From Frondihabitans sucicola (GTDB taxonomy: Bacteria; Actinomycetota; Actinomycetes; Actinomycetales; Microbacteriaceae): a stretch of 64,000 nucleotides of DNA. The DNA lies in the NCBI RefSeq assembly GCF_030296615.1, contig NZ_AP027732.1, positions 620,001-684,000 of the forward strand. Reading direction: 5' to 3'. Under the pieces are notes generated by a model. That model was not told the DNA's origin. It saw nothing but the letters and a program-made list of their open reading frames with translations, and searched no databases. Below are positions 56,886 to 64,000 of this stretch, in pieces (the stretch's first letter is position 1; each line of letters starts with the position of its first letter). A program made the position numbers and the translations under genes.

Positions 56886-58589
56886 GTGAAAAAATCCGCC
56901 ACCCGCCCACCCGTCGCGCGCAAGCGTGCCCTCACCCTCGGCATCGGCGTCCTTGCCGCAGCGGTGCTCCTCCCCAGCGCAGCCGTCGCCGGAGCCGGCG
57001 TCGCCCTGTCGCAGAACGGAGGGGCGGCCCGCCACACCGGCGACCAGACGGCCGACGTCCGTGCCGCCATCAAGAACTCCACGGCCAAGAACGTCATCTT
57101 CCTGCTCGGCGACGGCATGGGCGACTCCGAGATCACCGTCGCCCGGAACTACGCCTACGGCGCCGCCGGCAAGCTGCCCGGCCTCGACGCCCTTCCTCTC
57201 ACGGGCTCGTACACGACCTACTCGCTCTACAAGGACGGTGCCACCAAGGGCAAGCCGGACTACGTGACGGACTCGGCCGCCTCCGGAACCGGCTGGACCA
57301 CCGGCACGAAGAGCTACGACGGCGCGATCTCGGTCGATATCGACGGCACCCCGCAGGACACCCTCACCGAGATCGCCAAGGCCAACGGTCTCCGGACCGG
57401 CGACGTGAGCACCGCCGAGATCCAGGACGCGACGCCCGCCGTCCAGGTCGCGCACGTCAAGGATCGCGGCTGCTACGGCCCGGACACCGCCGCGTGCGGC
57501 ACCGACGCCCTGGCCGCAGGCGGCCTCGGCTCGATCAGCGAGCAGCTGTTGAACACGCGCCCCGACGTCACCCTCGGCGGCGGCCGGACCAGCTTCCTCC
57601 AGACGGCGAAGGCCGGTCAGTACGCGGGCGAGTCGCTCTTCGACCAGGCCTCCGCGCGCGGCTACCAGGTCGTCCAGGACGGCGCGAGCCTCGCCGCGGT
57701 CAAGACCGCCGACCAGAAGAAGCCGCTCCTCGGGCTCTTCACCCCGGGCAACTTCCCGACCCGCTACGCGCCGACGACGGCGACCGTCGGAGGCGCAGAC
57801 GCGGCGCCCGTCACGTGCACGGCGAATCCCGATCGGCTGAGCAGCGACCTCAGTCTCTCCAGCATGACGAACAAGGCGATCTCGCTCCTGAACAAGCCCA
57901 AGAACGGCAAGGGCTTCTTCCTGCAGGTCGAGGGCGCGTCGATCGACAAGCAGGATCACGCCGCGAACGCGTGCGGTCAGATCGGCGAGACCCTCGACTT
58001 CGACGAGGCCGTCCAGGCCGCCCTGGCATTCGCGAAGAAGGACGGCAACACCCTCGTCATCGCGACGGCGGACCACGCTCACTCGAGCCAGATCGTCGAC
58101 AGCACTCCGCCGGCGACCCTGAGTTCCGCGCTGCTGACGGCCGACGGCACGACGATGAAGGTGGCCTACGGGACCGCCGCCGCGGGCGCCTCGCAGCAGC
58201 ACACCGGCACGCAGGTCCGGATCGCGGCCTACGGCCCCGGCGCGGCGAACGTCGTCGGACTCAGCGACCAGACCGACACCTTCTTCACGATGACTCGCTC
58301 GCTCCGCCTCGACCGTGACACCGACCGCTTCAGCAGGTCCGCTCGGGCGACGGCGAACGACGTGCGACCTCGCCCGTCCGAGAAGATCACCGTCACGGGC
58401 ACGCGATTCGCCGGTGATCGTCAGGTCACGGCCACGGCCGGATCCGCCGACCTGGGCACCTTCGACGTGATCGACGGAACGGTCACCGTGACGTACACCG
58501 CGCCCGCCAAGACGGGAGACGTCGCCGTCACCCTGCACGGCGTGCAGAGCGACGCCTCGGCTGTCGTCCGACTGCGGGTCACGAAGTAG
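56886..58589 (+). CDS. Alkaline phosphatase with C-terminal Ig-like domain
   Basis: A 567-residue secreted phosphomonoesterase starting at GTG with AGGAG seven bases upstream. Residues 1-45 form a signal peptide. [21 protein letters not shown] holds the first metal Asp, [25 protein letters not shown] the catalytic Ser, [15 protein letters not shown] and [13 protein letters not shown] further metal ligands. The last 80 residues ([40 protein letters not shown]) look like an immunoglobulin-like fold. It scavenges phosphate outside the cell. GTTCATTTCC upstream at 56811 may be part of a PHO box, weakly supported. Confidence 0.88.
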   Translation: MKKSATRPPVARKRALTLGIGVLAAAVLLPSAAVAGAGVALSQNGGAARHTGDQTADVRAAIKNSTAKNVIFLLGDGMGDSEITVARNYAYGAAGKLPGLDALPLTGSYTTYSLYKDGATKGKPDYVTDSAASGTGWTTGTKSYDGAISVDIDGTPQDTLTEIAKANGLRTGDVSTAEIQDATPAVQVAHVKDRGCYGPDTAACGTDALAAGGLGSISEQLLNTRPDVTLGGGRTSFLQTAKAGQYAGESLFDQASARGYQVVQDGASLAAVKTADQKKPLLGLFTPGNFPTRYAPTTATVGGADAAPVTCTANPDRLSSDLSLSSMTNKAISLLNKPKNGKGFFLQVEGASIDKQDHAANACGQIGETLDFDEAVQAALAFAKKDGNTLVIATADHAHSSQIVDSTPPATLSSALLTADGTTMKVAYGTAAAGASQQHTGTQVRIAAYGPGAANVVGLSDQTDTFFTMTRSLRLDRDTDRFSRSARATANDVRPRPSEKITVTGTRFAGDRQVTATAGSADLGTFDVIDGTVTVTYTAPAKTGDVAVTLHGVQSDASAVVRLRVTK

Positions 58590-58607
58590 CGCGACGCGCA
58601 GCCCTCG

Positions 58608-58649
58608 AGCGGGCCCGCCGCCGCGATCCTGCGGCGACGGGCCCGCTTT
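58608..58649 (+). terminator. Terminator hairpin after alkaline phosphatase
   Basis: AGCGGGCCCGCCGCCGC at 58608-58624 pairs with GCGGCGACGGGCCCGCT at 58631-58647, broken by one mismatch, and is followed by TT. The loop region contains the octamer GATCCTGC at 58625-58632. It begins 19 bases after the stop codon. Confidence 0.75.
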
Positions 58650-58675
58650 CCGGCGCTCGGACGGTCAGCGCAGGA

Positions 58676-59646
58676 TCACGCGGGCTCACCGAGCAGGCCG
58701 AGATCGCGCAGGCTCTCGGCCGTCTCGACGATCGTGGCCTCGACGGGACGCGGCCGGAAGCCGAGCTCGGCCTTGGCGCGGTCGTTGTGGATGACGAGGC
58801 TCGGCAGTTCGTCGCCCGGAGCCTCCTCCGTGGGCACCCGCACCGCCAGCGACCCGAGCCGCTCGCGCAGCACCCGGGCCACGGCGAGGAACGTCGTCGT
58901 CGGGCCGTCGGCGAGCGCCAGGTAGCGCTTGCCGGCCGCCTCGGGCGCGGCCATCGCTGCTACGTGCAGGTCGGCGACGTCGCGCACGTCGGCGATGCCG
59001 AAGCGCTGCCGCGGCGTCACGGTCATGGCTCCGCTGAGCATGGCGGTGAAGACCTGCAGCGAGGAGCGAGCCGCGGTCGTCAGGGTCGGGCCGGCGATCC
59101 AGGTCGGGTTGATCACGACCAGCTCGGTGTCGCCGCCCTCGTGGTCGATGAAGTCCCACGCCGCTCGCTCCGCCACCGCCTTCGACAGGGGGTAGGCGGG
59201 GAGCCCGGGGTGTCGGGGTCGGTCCAGTCGGCCTCGGTGTAGTCGCGGACCGGCTTCGGCGAGTAGCCCACCGCCGCGAAGGACGACGTCAGGACCACCC
59301 GACGGGCGGAGGCGTCGCGGGCCGCGCGGAGCAGGCGGAGAGCGCCGTCGCGGGCGGGCACGACGACGTCGTCGGGATCCTGCGCCTGGATCATCGGCGA
59401 CGCGAGGTGATAGACGTCGTCGATCCCGGCGACGGCCTCCGCCCAGCCCGCGTCGGCGGTCAGGCTCGCGACGACGAACTCGAGTCCGTCGTCGTCGGCG
59501 CCGCCGCGTCGCACGGCGGCGCGGACCTCGGCCTCGCTCGCGAGCGACCGGACGGTCGTGCGAACTGCCGTGCCACCGCGCAGAAGGTCGGCGATCAGCC
59601 GGGTCGCAAGGTAGCCGGAGCCACCGGTCACGAGGACGGGGCTCAT
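58676..59646 (-). pseudogene. NAD-dependent epimerase/dehydratase (extended SDR), frameshifted
   Basis: Rebuilt as about 323 residues. The N-terminus is VLVTGGSGYLATRLIADLLRGGTAVRTTVRS, the Rossmann NAD(P) motif of dihydroflavonol-4-reductase-like SDRs. SSFAAVGYSPKP and YPLSKAVAERAAWDFI (YxxxK) hold the catalytic residues after restoring one C near 59206. The second half (NPTWIAGPTLTTAARSS, DVRDVADLHVAAMAAP) is typical. It overlaps the MerR gene by four bases (ATGA), so it is the MerR target. Confidence 0.85.
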
Positions 59647-60083
59647 CGGATCACCGCCTGGAGGCTCGGAACGATCTCGTCCACGCGGGCGCGCGCTTCG
59701 GCCTCGCCGGCGGCGTCTCCCCGGTCTCGGGCGTCCCAGAGGGCCGCCTTCGCACCCAGGTAGTCGAGATGGACGTGGAGCGTCTGGATCTCCTTCTCGA
59801 TCCGCGTCGCGTGCCGGAGCAGGAGGTCGCGCTGCTCGGCGGCGGCGGCCGACCCGAGAGCCCGGTTCGCCTGGTAGGTGCGCATGTCTTCGATGCCCAC
59901 TCCCATCGCGCGAAGGCAGGCGAGCACCTGCAGGGAGTCGAGATCGCGATCGTCGTAGCGGCGATGCCCGCTGCTGTCGTCGCGGGCGATCGGGCCGACG
60001 AGCCCGACGTCTTCGTAGTAGCGCAACGTCGGCTCGCTGAGCCCGCTCCGTCGCGATGCGTCCTGGATGGTCATCGTGGTCAT
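59643..60083 (-). CDS. MerR family transcriptional regulator
   Basis: A 146-residue regulator. MTIQDASRRSGLSEPTLRYYEDVGLVGPIARDDSSGHRRYDDRDLDSLQVLACLRAMGVGIEDMRTYQ is the MerR HTH, followed by a dimerisation coiled coil. No cysteines follow, so it does not sense metals or redox state through an iron-sulfur cluster. It is co-translated with the epimerase. The ATG at 60083 has a second ATG three codons later as alternative. Confidence 0.88.
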   Translation of the reverse strand: MTTMTIQDASRRSGLSEPTLRYYEDVGLVGPIARDDSSGHRRYDDRDLDSLQVLACLRAMGVGIEDMRTYQANRALGSAAAAEQRDLLLRHATRIEKEIQTLHVHLDYLGAKAALWDARDRGDAAGEAEARARVDEIVPSLQAVIR

Positions 60084-60099
60084 GACCCGAGGTAAACAC

Positions 60100-60120
60100 A
60101 CCTCAAGCGCTTGAGGTCAA
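60100..60120 (-). promoter_or_regulatory. MerR operator/promoter
   Basis: ACCTCAAGCGCTTGAGGT at 60100-60117 is a perfect 18-base palindrome. On the minus strand TTGACC at 60120-60115 precedes it as a -35, with the poor -10 TTTACC/TTACCT region at 60096-60090 giving the long spacer typical of MerR-activated promoters. The palindrome overlaps the stop codon of the tetR gene by one base. Confidence 0.75.
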
Positions 60121-60728
60121 GCGCCGGTCGTCGAGTGCCCACGAGAGGCGAGCACGACGCGGGCGACATCGCGGGCACGCTCGAACGGGTGAGCGAAGGT
60201 TTCCATGCCCACCGTGACGATGGCACCCTCGTAGAGCAGCATCATGGTCGTCGCCGTCTCGCGCGGGTCGTCGAAACCCGCCTCGTCGAGGAGGTCGGCG
60301 AACACGCCCAGGAGCCACGTCTTCTGCCGAGCCACCTCGGGGAAGACCGGGTTGCCGTCGTGCCCGTCGCCGATCTCTGCGCGCGCGTTGATCGCGCTGC
60401 ACCCCTTGGTGTTGTTCGCGTCCGACCACGAGATCGCCGCATCGAAGATCGCGAGCACGCGCGCCGGTCCCGGCTCGGGGACACGCTCGAGGTGAGCGGT
60501 GAGATGGTCGCGCCAGCGCGCGTCGCGGTGCTGCAGGTAGACGACGACCAGCGCCTCCTTCGAACCGAATCGGTCGTAGAGGGTCTTCTTCGTGACACCC
60601 GCGGTGGCTGCGATGGTGTCGACGCCGACCGCGTGGATTCCACTCTCGTAGAAGAGGCCCGACGCCGCATCGAGAACGCGACGTGCTGCGGGGGTGAGAG
60701 GGGCGAGCTCCGAAACGGCATCTGGCAT
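60117..60728 (-). CDS. TetR family transcriptional regulator
   Basis: A 203-residue regulator. LTPAARRVLDAASGLFYESGIHAVGVDTIAATAGVTKKTLYDRFGSKEALVVVYLQHRDARWRDHL is a TetR HTH of the type with FYESGIHAVGVDTI. The C-terminal part (GCSAINARAEIGDGHDGNPVFPEVARQKTWLLGVFADLLDEAGFDDPRETATTMMLLYEGAIV) binds an unknown ligand. It diverges from the EamA transporter with 33 bases between, including the palindrome, so it should repress that exporter. Confidence 0.9.
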   Translation of the reverse strand: MPDAVSELAPLTPAARRVLDAASGLFYESGIHAVGVDTIAATAGVTKKTLYDRFGSKEALVVVYLQHRDARWRDHLTAHLERVPEPGPARVLAIFDAAISWSDANNTKGCSAINARAEIGDGHDGNPVFPEVARQKTWLLGVFADLLDEAGFDDPRETATTMMLLYEGAIVTVGMETFAHPFERARDVARVVLASRGHSTTGA

Positions 60729-60736
60729 ACCCTGAT

Positions 60737-60752
60737 TATACAGATCTGTATA
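60737..60752. promoter_or_regulatory. TetR operator
   Basis: TATACAGATCTGTATA at 60737-60752 is a perfect 16-base palindrome, the only AT-rich patch between the divergent tetR and EamA genes. It covers the likely -10 region of both. Its TATACAG/CTGTATA half-sites equal those of the marR operator at 23996-24014. Confidence 0.78.
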
Positions 60753-60761
60753 GTAACGGGA

Positions 60762-61685
60762 ATGAGTAAACAGATCGGTGTAATCGGAGTCGTCGTCTCG
60801 GCCTTCGCCGCGGCCGCCTTCGTCGCGGCCTGGAGTTCGGGCTTCGTCATCGCGGCGGTTGCGACCGTGGACGTGCCCTGGACGACGCTGCTCGTCTGGC
60901 GGTTCGTGCCCCTGGCCGGCGTCCTCGTGGTCCTGGCCGCCGCCCGCACATCGACTCACCGGGTGACGCGCGCCGACCTCCGACACCAGGCCGTGATCGG
61001 TGTGTTCGCGCAGTTCGGGTACTGCACCTTCGTCTATGCCGCGATCGCTGCGGGAGTGGCCACCGGCACGAGCGCCCTGATCGACGCCGCCCAGCCACTC
61101 GTCGTCGCGACGCTGGTGGGGCCGCTGCTCGGGCTGCGCGTGCGCGGCGGGCAGTGGGCCGGTCTGATCGTCGGGGCGCTCGGGGTCGCACTGGTCATCG
61201 GCTCGCAGCTGGGCGGCTCGCAAGCGCCGCCCGCCGCCTTCCTTCTGCTCGCCGGTGCGATGGCCTGCCTCGTCGCCGGCACCTTCGTCGAGAGACGGCA
61301 GGATGCCAGGCTCCCCGTCCTGACGACGCTCACGGTCCACGTCGTGGTCACGGCCGCCGCCTTCGTGGTGCTCGCCGCAGGGACCGGCACCCTCGCGCCG
61401 CCGATGACGTCGGCCTTCTGGCTCTCGGCGCTGCTCTCGGCGCTCGTGCCCACCGTCCTTGCCTACGGCCTCTACTGGTGGCTGCTGCGCCGGCTCGGCA
61501 TCACGGCGGTGAACGCCCTGCTGTTCCTGGTCGCGCCGGCGACGGCCCTCGCCAGCGCGCTCCTGCTGGCCGAGCCGCTCGCGCCCGTGACGGTCGCCGG
61601 CTTCGCCCTCTGCGGTGCCGGAGTGGCCGCGGTCCTGGTCGCCGACGATCGACGTCGGCCACGGGCGGCGCGGGTCTCGACGTGA
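60762..61685 (+). CDS. EamA (DMT) family transporter
   Basis: A 307-residue inner-membrane protein with ten helices made of two EamA repeats: VVVSAFAAAAFVAAWSSGFVIAAVATVDVPWTTLLVWRFVPLAGVLVVLAA and FWLSALLSALVPTVLAYGLYWWLLRRLGITAVNALLFLVAPATALASALLLAEPLAPVTVAGFALCGAGVAAVLV. Such DMT exporters efflux amino acids, metabolites or drugs. The ATG begins nine bases after the operator, so the transcript may be nearly leaderless. The divergent TetR is the likely repressor. Confidence 0.88.
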   Translation: MSKQIGVIGVVVSAFAAAAFVAAWSSGFVIAAVATVDVPWTTLLVWRFVPLAGVLVVLAAARTSTHRVTRADLRHQAVIGVFAQFGYCTFVYAAIAAGVATGTSALIDAAQPLVVATLVGPLLGLRVRGGQWAGLIVGALGVALVIGSQLGGSQAPPAAFLLLAGAMACLVAGTFVERRQDARLPVLTTLTVHVVVTAAAFVVLAAGTGTLAPPMTSAFWLSALLSALVPTVLAYGLYWWLLRRLGITAVNALLFLVAPATALASALLLAEPLAPVTVAGFALCGAGVAAVLVADDRRRPRAARVST

Positions 61686-61760
61686 CGCCTCCGCGGGCGG
61701 GCGGGGCTTGGTCGGCCGTCGGGCGTCGTCCTCAGGCGGCGGGCTTGGGGCGTCGGCGTC

Positions 61761-61802
61761 GGGCGCCGGGCGCCGGGCGCCGAGCGCCGGGCGCCGGGCG
61801 CC
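61761..61802. repeat. Heptamer tandem repeat (GGGCGCC)
   Basis: Six consecutive 7-nt units GGGCGCC (one is GAGCGCC) lie between the convergent EamA and monooxygenase genes. Like the heptamer array at 27571-27612, it sits in a convergent gap. It may form stacked hairpins. Confidence 0.75.
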
Positions 61803-61809
61803 AGCAGGC

Positions 61810-61864
61810 GAGATCGCACGTCGACCGGCCCGAAATGCCCTGCACCGGGCCACCGTGCGATCTC
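61810..61864. repeat. Composite inverted repeat in convergent gap
   Basis: GAGATCGCACG at 61810-61820 and CGTGCGATCTC at 61854-61864 are perfect inverse copies. The enclosed 33 nt holds a second pair, GGCCCG (61827-61832) and CGGGCC (61846-61851). It could be a bidirectional terminator or a REP-like element. I see no gene in the 215-nt gap. Confidence 0.65.
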
Positions 61865-61900
61865 ACGGCACGCGGGCGCACCCAGCCACCTCGCGACGGC

Positions 61901-63124
61901 TCAGCGCTTCGAGGCGACGGCCTCGCGGCTCGGCTCGGTCAGGTGGCCGCTGTCGCCGGCCACCTTGGCCATCAGGGGCAGCAGGATCGGCCACTGCACG
62001 ATCCGCATGACGAGGGCGTTGAACCGGATCCCGAAGCGGGTCTTGGGCGCGACCATGTCGACTCGGCCCGGAATCAGCTTCTGCGCCGCCGTCACGCGGG
62101 GGCGCATGCGGCGCTCGTACTCCGCGAGCAGCTGTGCCCGGACGCGGTCGTCGCCCAGCCCGGACCCGTCGCCGAACGCGTCCGCCAGAGCCGCAGCACC
62201 GCTCAGCCCGAGGGCGGTGCCGAGGCCGCTGAGGGGGCTGGCACACCAGGCGGCGTCACCGAGCAGGATCACCCGATCGTCCGTCCAGTTCGGCATGTGG
62301 ATCTGGTCGTAGGTGTCGAGCGCGAAATCGCGCGCGGTGCGGGCGGCGGCGAGGAACTCGCGTGTCCGCCATCCGACGCCGTCGAACGTCTTCTCGAGCA
62401 GGGCGAAGCGCGCCTCCACGTCGCCGCGCGAGGAGTGTGTCGGCAGCGAAGGTGAGGCCGACCTCCTGCTCGCCGGGGTGGCCCGGCCGAGCCGCGACCG
62501 ACCGGCGCCCGGGCGCGTTGTGCACGAGGGCCCAGCCGTCGACGGACGGTGTCGCCGGGTTCTCGGTCAGCGTGTACCAGGCGTGGGCGAGGCCGAGCGG
62601 CCGACGGAAGAGTTCTTCGGAGCCGAAGCGCAGGGCCCGGATGCGGGAGTGCGCACCGTCCGCGCCGACGACGAGGTCGAAGGTCGCGAGATCGCCGGAA
62701 CGGAAGCGGACGGAGACGCCCGCCCCCACGTCGTGCAGCTCGTCGACGGTGTCGCCGAAGCGGTGCTGAACGCCGGCATCGACCGCGGCTTCGTGAAGCA
62801 GTCGCGCCAGGTCGGTGCGCAGCAGCTCTTCCTCGACACGAAGCCCTGGCCGCCGAACGCCTCCACGGGCATCGCGGCCAGCCGGCGTTCGCGTTCGTCC
62901 ACCCAGGCGATGCCGCGCTGCGGGACCAGGACGCCGAGAGCGGCATCGAGAAGACCCAGCCTCTCGAGCACCTCGCGGGAGTCGCCGCGGAGGTCGACGG
63001 TCTGACCGCCTTCGCGGAGCGCGGGCGCGATCTCGACGACGGTCACGTCCCAGCCCGAGCGCCCGAGCAGGACGGCGAGGGTGTCGCCGGCGATACCGGC
63101 GCCGGTGATGAGGATGGTGGGCAT
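61901..63124 (-). pseudogene. FAD-dependent monooxygenase, two frameshifts
   Basis: Rebuilt as about 408 residues, similar to the enzyme at 20 kb. ILITGAGIAGDTLAVLLGRSGWDVTVVEIAPALREGGQTVDLRG is the FAD-binding start; DLVVGADGAHSRIRAL and DDRVILLGDAAWCASPLSGLGTALGLSGAAALADAF are the other flavin motifs. Shifts near 62831 (one missing G) and 62430 (one extra or two missing bases) must be restored. The divergent TetR and paired TTGCA operators suggest an inducible detoxification enzyme. Confidence 0.84.
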
Positions 63125-63143
63125 GTCAACTCCTGTCTAGTAA

Positions 63144-63193
63144 TGCAAAAATACTTGCAAAAGGGAGCTTACGATTAACGCAAGTGAATTTGC
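63144..63193. promoter_or_regulatory. Twin TetR operator sites
   Basis: TGCAA-N6-TTGCA at 63144-63159 and GCAA-N6-TTGC at 63180-63193 repeat the same half-sites 36 bases apart in an AT-rich divergent region. The left site is 20 bases upstream of the monooxygenase start and the right one 16 before tetR. Each gene would have its own site. Confidence 0.75.
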
Positions 63194-63208
63194 AATAGAA
63201 TCAGGATC

Positions 63209-63781
63209 ATGCCCGAACACTCCGGAGTCTCTCGCCCAGGCGGCCGCACGGCCCGCACCCGTGACGCCGTACACGCCGCGGTCCGCGAGCTCCTGGCCGA
63301 GCCGGAGACCGAGATCACCATGGCCGCCGTCGCCGAGCGATCGGGCGTGCACTTCACGACCCTCTATCGGCGCTGGGGCAACATCGAGTCGATCGTTCTC
63401 GACCTCGCCGTCGAGCGCGTCACGGAGGAGTCGCCCGTGCCGGCGACCGGCGATCTGCGCGCCGATCTGACGGAGTACGTGCACCGACTGCTGGCCTCCC
63501 TCCGCCAGGCGGGTACGGGCACCCTGCTGCAGGCACTCCTCGCGGCGGCTGGGCAGGCCACCGAAGCGGAGCAGGTGACCCAGTTCGTCGAGCCCCGGAT
63601 CGAACAGTTCCAGTCCCTGCTCGACGCCGCCGAGGTCACCCGCATCGACGGCTTACGCCTGGTCGAGCTCATCCTCGCCCCCGCCTACCTCTGGGCGCAG
63701 TTCGGTGCCCCGCTCGATCCCGACGCCGACACCGCCCGGCTCGTCGACACCGTCCTGGCCGTCGCGCGAGATCCTGCTTGA
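63209..63781 (+). CDS. TetR family transcriptional regulator
   Basis: A 190-residue regulator. GRTARTRDAVHAAVRELLAEPETEITMAAVAERSGVHFTTLYRRWGNIESIVLDLAVERV is the HTH, with TTLYRRWG as the recognition helix. The C-terminal part (ADLTEYVHRLLASLRQAGTGTLLQALLAAAGQATEAEQ, VELILAPAYLWAQFGAPLDPDADTARLVDTVLAVARDP) is the TetR_C_16-like ligand domain. It probably represses the divergent monooxygenase and itself through the twin sites. Confidence 0.9.
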   Translation: MPEHSGVSRPGGRTARTRDAVHAAVRELLAEPETEITMAAVAERSGVHFTTLYRRWGNIESIVLDLAVERVTEESPVPATGDLRADLTEYVHRLLASLRQAGTGTLLQALLAAAGQATEAEQVTQFVEPRIEQFQSLLDAAEVTRIDGLRLVELILAPAYLWAQFGAPLDPDADTARLVDTVLAVARDPA

Positions 63782-63791
63782 CGGAGTCCGC

Positions 63792-64000
63792 TCAGCAGCC
63801 CCTGACCGTCGGCTCGCCCTCCGCGTTCCAGGCGAAGAGGGTCAGGTGCCAGAGTCCCGGGCGCTGTCGGGACGGGTCGATCAACCCGAACGCTCCGAGT
63901 TCGACCAGCGCATCCCGCACCCGCCAGGACGGTGGCGTGCGACCCGCCGCGACGTCGGCCTGCCACGGAGCCGCTGCCGCCTCCACGTCGATCCCGAGCG
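63792..64000 (-). CDS. RES domain-like C-terminal fragment, truncated by window edge
   Basis: Only the last 69 residues of a leftward gene are in the window; its start lies beyond 64000. The visible end, VRDALVELGAFGLIDPSRQRPGLWHLTLFAWNAEGEP, resembles the C-terminal GxxGLxYPS...LxLF part of RES-domain NAD+ phosphorylases, toxins of RES-Xre pairs. The catalytic residues are outside, so this is a tentative match. A short 10-base gap separates its stop from the tetR stop. Confidence 0.45.
   Translation of the reverse strand, partial: LGIDVEAAAAPWQADVAAGRTPPSWRVRDALVELGAFGLIDPSRQRPGLWHLTLFAWNAEGEPTVRGC

Noticed and set aside
60100..60117. SoxR regulon
   Set aside because: The adjacent MerR has no cysteine cluster and the palindrome centre is two bases shorter than the SoxR box.
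1674..62835. Programmed frameshifting as explanation of the broken genes
   Set aside because: Breaks are at unrelated positions in many families, in short C/G runs, without slippery heptamers or downstream stimulators; a base-calling error fits better.
1..64000. Prophage, integrative element or insertion sequence
   Set aside because: No integrase, transposase, phage structural gene or long direct repeat was found; the gene content is ordinary chromosomal catabolism and regulation.

Overview
The window is high-GC DNA (roughly 70% G+C by eye) with many GTG starts, ATGA/GTGA gene overlaps, leaderless-looking promoters and actinobacterial protein families. These include a ScbR-like TetR regulator, a PadR/DUF1048/DrrAB-type efflux operon and a bifunctional penicillin-binding protein with a Gly/Ser tail. 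It reads as the chromosome of a soil- or plant-associated actinobacterium, probably Microbacteriaceae; the family is inference. I saw no rRNA, tRNA, CRISPR array, transposase or phage gene.

Layout. 1-16 kb is a nitrogen/ureide catabolism region. It has an FAD oxidoreductase fragment, a creatininase-family amidohydrolase, a PNPOx-family flavoprotein, a methyltransferase, an MTHFR-like protein and allantoinase (allB). After a four-copy structured repeat come a leftward set: RpiR regulator, allantoate amidohydrolase-type M20 peptidase, ureidoglycine-glyoxylate-type aminotransferase, AtzH-amidase fusion and acetamidase/formamidase. Together these would take allantoin to glyoxylate and ammonia and hydrolyse small amides. 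12-22 kb holds a penicillin-binding protein, an AI-2E-type permease, a DNA alkylation repair pair (ogt and ada-alkA) and single-gene enzymes. 22-35 kb is a patchwork of small regulator/enzyme pairs (MarR/MBL, HxlR/FMN reductase, TetR/MFS), an aquaporin, a MetE-like protein, an FHA protein and a HAD phosphatase. 35-42 kb is a polyamine unit: a potABCD-type ABC transporter diverging from a gamma-glutamylputrescine-oxidase-like flavoenzyme. 42-49 kb has HxlR/hydrolase and TetR/VOC pairs, a macrolide-type glycosyltransferase, a methyltransferase and a PadR-DUF1048-ABC efflux operon. 49-56.4 kb is a polyol locus: ABC importer and mannitol/arabinitol-type dehydrogenase diverging from a SorC regulator and xylulokinase. 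56-64 kb has alkaline phosphatase, an epimerase/MerR pair, TetR/EamA and TetR/FAD-monooxygenase pairs, and a fragment resembling a RES domain at the edge.

Two things stand out. First, the octamer GCAGGATC (or GATCCTGC) occurs about 63 times by eye, in all reading frames, both orientations and in intergenic hairpins. Independent base composition predicts about two. It behaves like a highly iterated genome word (compare cyanobacterial HIP1). Second, several families of intergenic hairpin-forming repeats are present: a 72-nt unit in four copies, and a paired inverted repeat in two copies.

More than 20 genes carry a single frameshift. Most are explained by one missing C or G in a run of four or five. 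I read these as sequence errors and report the rebuilt genes under the type pseudogene with the break position. Promoter and operator calls are pattern-based only.
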